Source: an uncultured Collinsella sp. (GTDB lineage: Bacteria; Actinomycetota; Coriobacteriia; Coriobacteriales; Coriobacteriaceae). From it: a stretch of DNA of 6,437 nt. The stretch lies in the NCBI GenBank assembly GCA_934630385.1, contig CAKTWE010000092.1:1-6437 (forward strand), read 5' to 3'. This document shows positions 6,337 through 6,437 of the stretch, one piece after another. Both the position numbers and the translations under genes were made by a program. Under the pieces are notes generated by a model. It did not search any database. It was not told the DNA's origin and saw nothing but the letters and a program-made list of their open reading frames with translations. Each line of letters opens with the position of its first letter. The stretch's first letter is position 1.

Positions 6337-6364
6337 ATTTTAACGCGGATTAATTTGTTTTCAG
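6337..6364 (-). promoter_or_regulatory. Candidate promoter of the ATPase gene
   Basis: Read on the minus strand, CTGAAA (6364-6359, 4/6 to TTGACA) and TAAAAT (6342-6337, 5/6 to TATAAT) are 16 bases apart. Transcription would begin near 6330 and give a leader of about 30 bases that includes the ribosome binding site. The surrounding 6317-6395 is strikingly AT-rich, so chance matches are more likely here. Confidence 0.4.
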
Positions 6365-6417
6365 TTATTTTTCTGCGTTTAAAAATTGTTCTATACGGCA
6401 CTTGAGGGAATACGCCC

Positions 6418-6437
6418 CTATCTCTTGGTAAGGATAG
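6418..6437. repeat. Hairpin at the right edge
   Basis: CTATC (6418-6422) pairs with GATAG (6433-6437), and after one bulged base (6423) CTT (6424-6426) pairs with AAG (6430-6432) around GGT. The stem may continue beyond the window, because the C-run at 6415-6417 (with C6418 already paired) could pair with bases not shown. It may be a terminator, operator or leader structure of a neighbouring gene; the window does not decide. Confidence 0.3.

Larger units (their letters stand above)
6302..6437. other. AT-rich upstream region at right edge
   Basis: This non-coding stretch separates the ATPase from whatever lies beyond the window. Besides the ATPase signals it has an exact plus-strand TTGACA at 6329-6334 without a good -10 partner, and an imperfect dyad TTTAACGC (6339-6346) / GCGTTTAAA (6375-6383) that brackets the candidate -35 box of the ATPase. 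The last 20 bases can fold as a hairpin. No gene start is visible on the plus strand before the edge. Confidence 0.55.

Noticed and set aside
5878..6343. Small open frames on both strands over the ATPase N-terminal coding region.
   Set aside because: They overlap the Walker A and B coding sequence in other frames and show no start signals or conserved features.
1..6437. CRISPR array, tRNA, rRNA, insertion sequence or toxin-antitoxin pair.
   Set aside because: No regular direct-repeat array, cloverleaf, conserved rRNA segment, transposase or paired small genes were found on either strand. The ATPase stands alone without a partner gene in the window.

Overview
The window looks like a chromosomal segment of a moderately GC-rich gut actinobacterium, most likely Coriobacteriia and perhaps Collinsella-like. 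This is an inference from codon style (mostly GC-ending codons in the two large genes), from the divergent pair of type IIA topoisomerase genes, and from the AAA_14/DUF4143 ATPase, a family common in gut anaerobes. No 16S or other taxonomic marker is present.

Layout from left to right. (1) 1-198, minus strand: the N-terminal part of a secreted lipoprotein that runs off the left edge. (2) 199-629: a 431-bp divergent intergenic region with no credible gene but much structure. It holds a cluster of TGGCCCA/TGGGCCA motifs spaced at about two or three helical turns, an inverted repeat with two mutually exclusive pairings, a near-perfect LexA (SOS) box of the Gram-positive/actinobacterial type, and a sigma70-like promoter for the next operon. 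(3) 630-4913, plus strand: a two-gene operon coding for the ATPase/TOPRIM subunit (B, 665 aa) and the DNA-cleaving subunit (A, 746 aa) of a type IIA topoisomerase. The A subunit has no recognisable GyrA box and a short C-terminal region, so the pair reads as a topoisomerase IV-like (ParE/ParC-type) enzyme rather than gyrase, although it is divergent. (4) 4914-5011: a convergent junction with a perfect 14-bp GC-rich hairpin. (5) 5012-6301, minus strand: an AAA_14/DUF4143 ATPase with a C-terminal nuclease-fold-like motif and visibly lower GC, possibly acquired by transfer. (6) 6302-6437: an AT-rich upstream region with the ATPase ribosome binding site, a candidate promoter, and structure reaching the right edge.

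The two topoisomerase subunits should assemble as an A2B2 enzyme that passes one DNA duplex through another using ATP, serving chromosome decatenation and relaxation. The LexA box upstream of their promoter suggests, but does not prove, that this topoisomerase is tied to the SOS response. That is the most interesting hypothesis in the window. I see no CRISPR array, IS element, tRNA, rRNA or evident defence island, and I do not claim a wholly new system.
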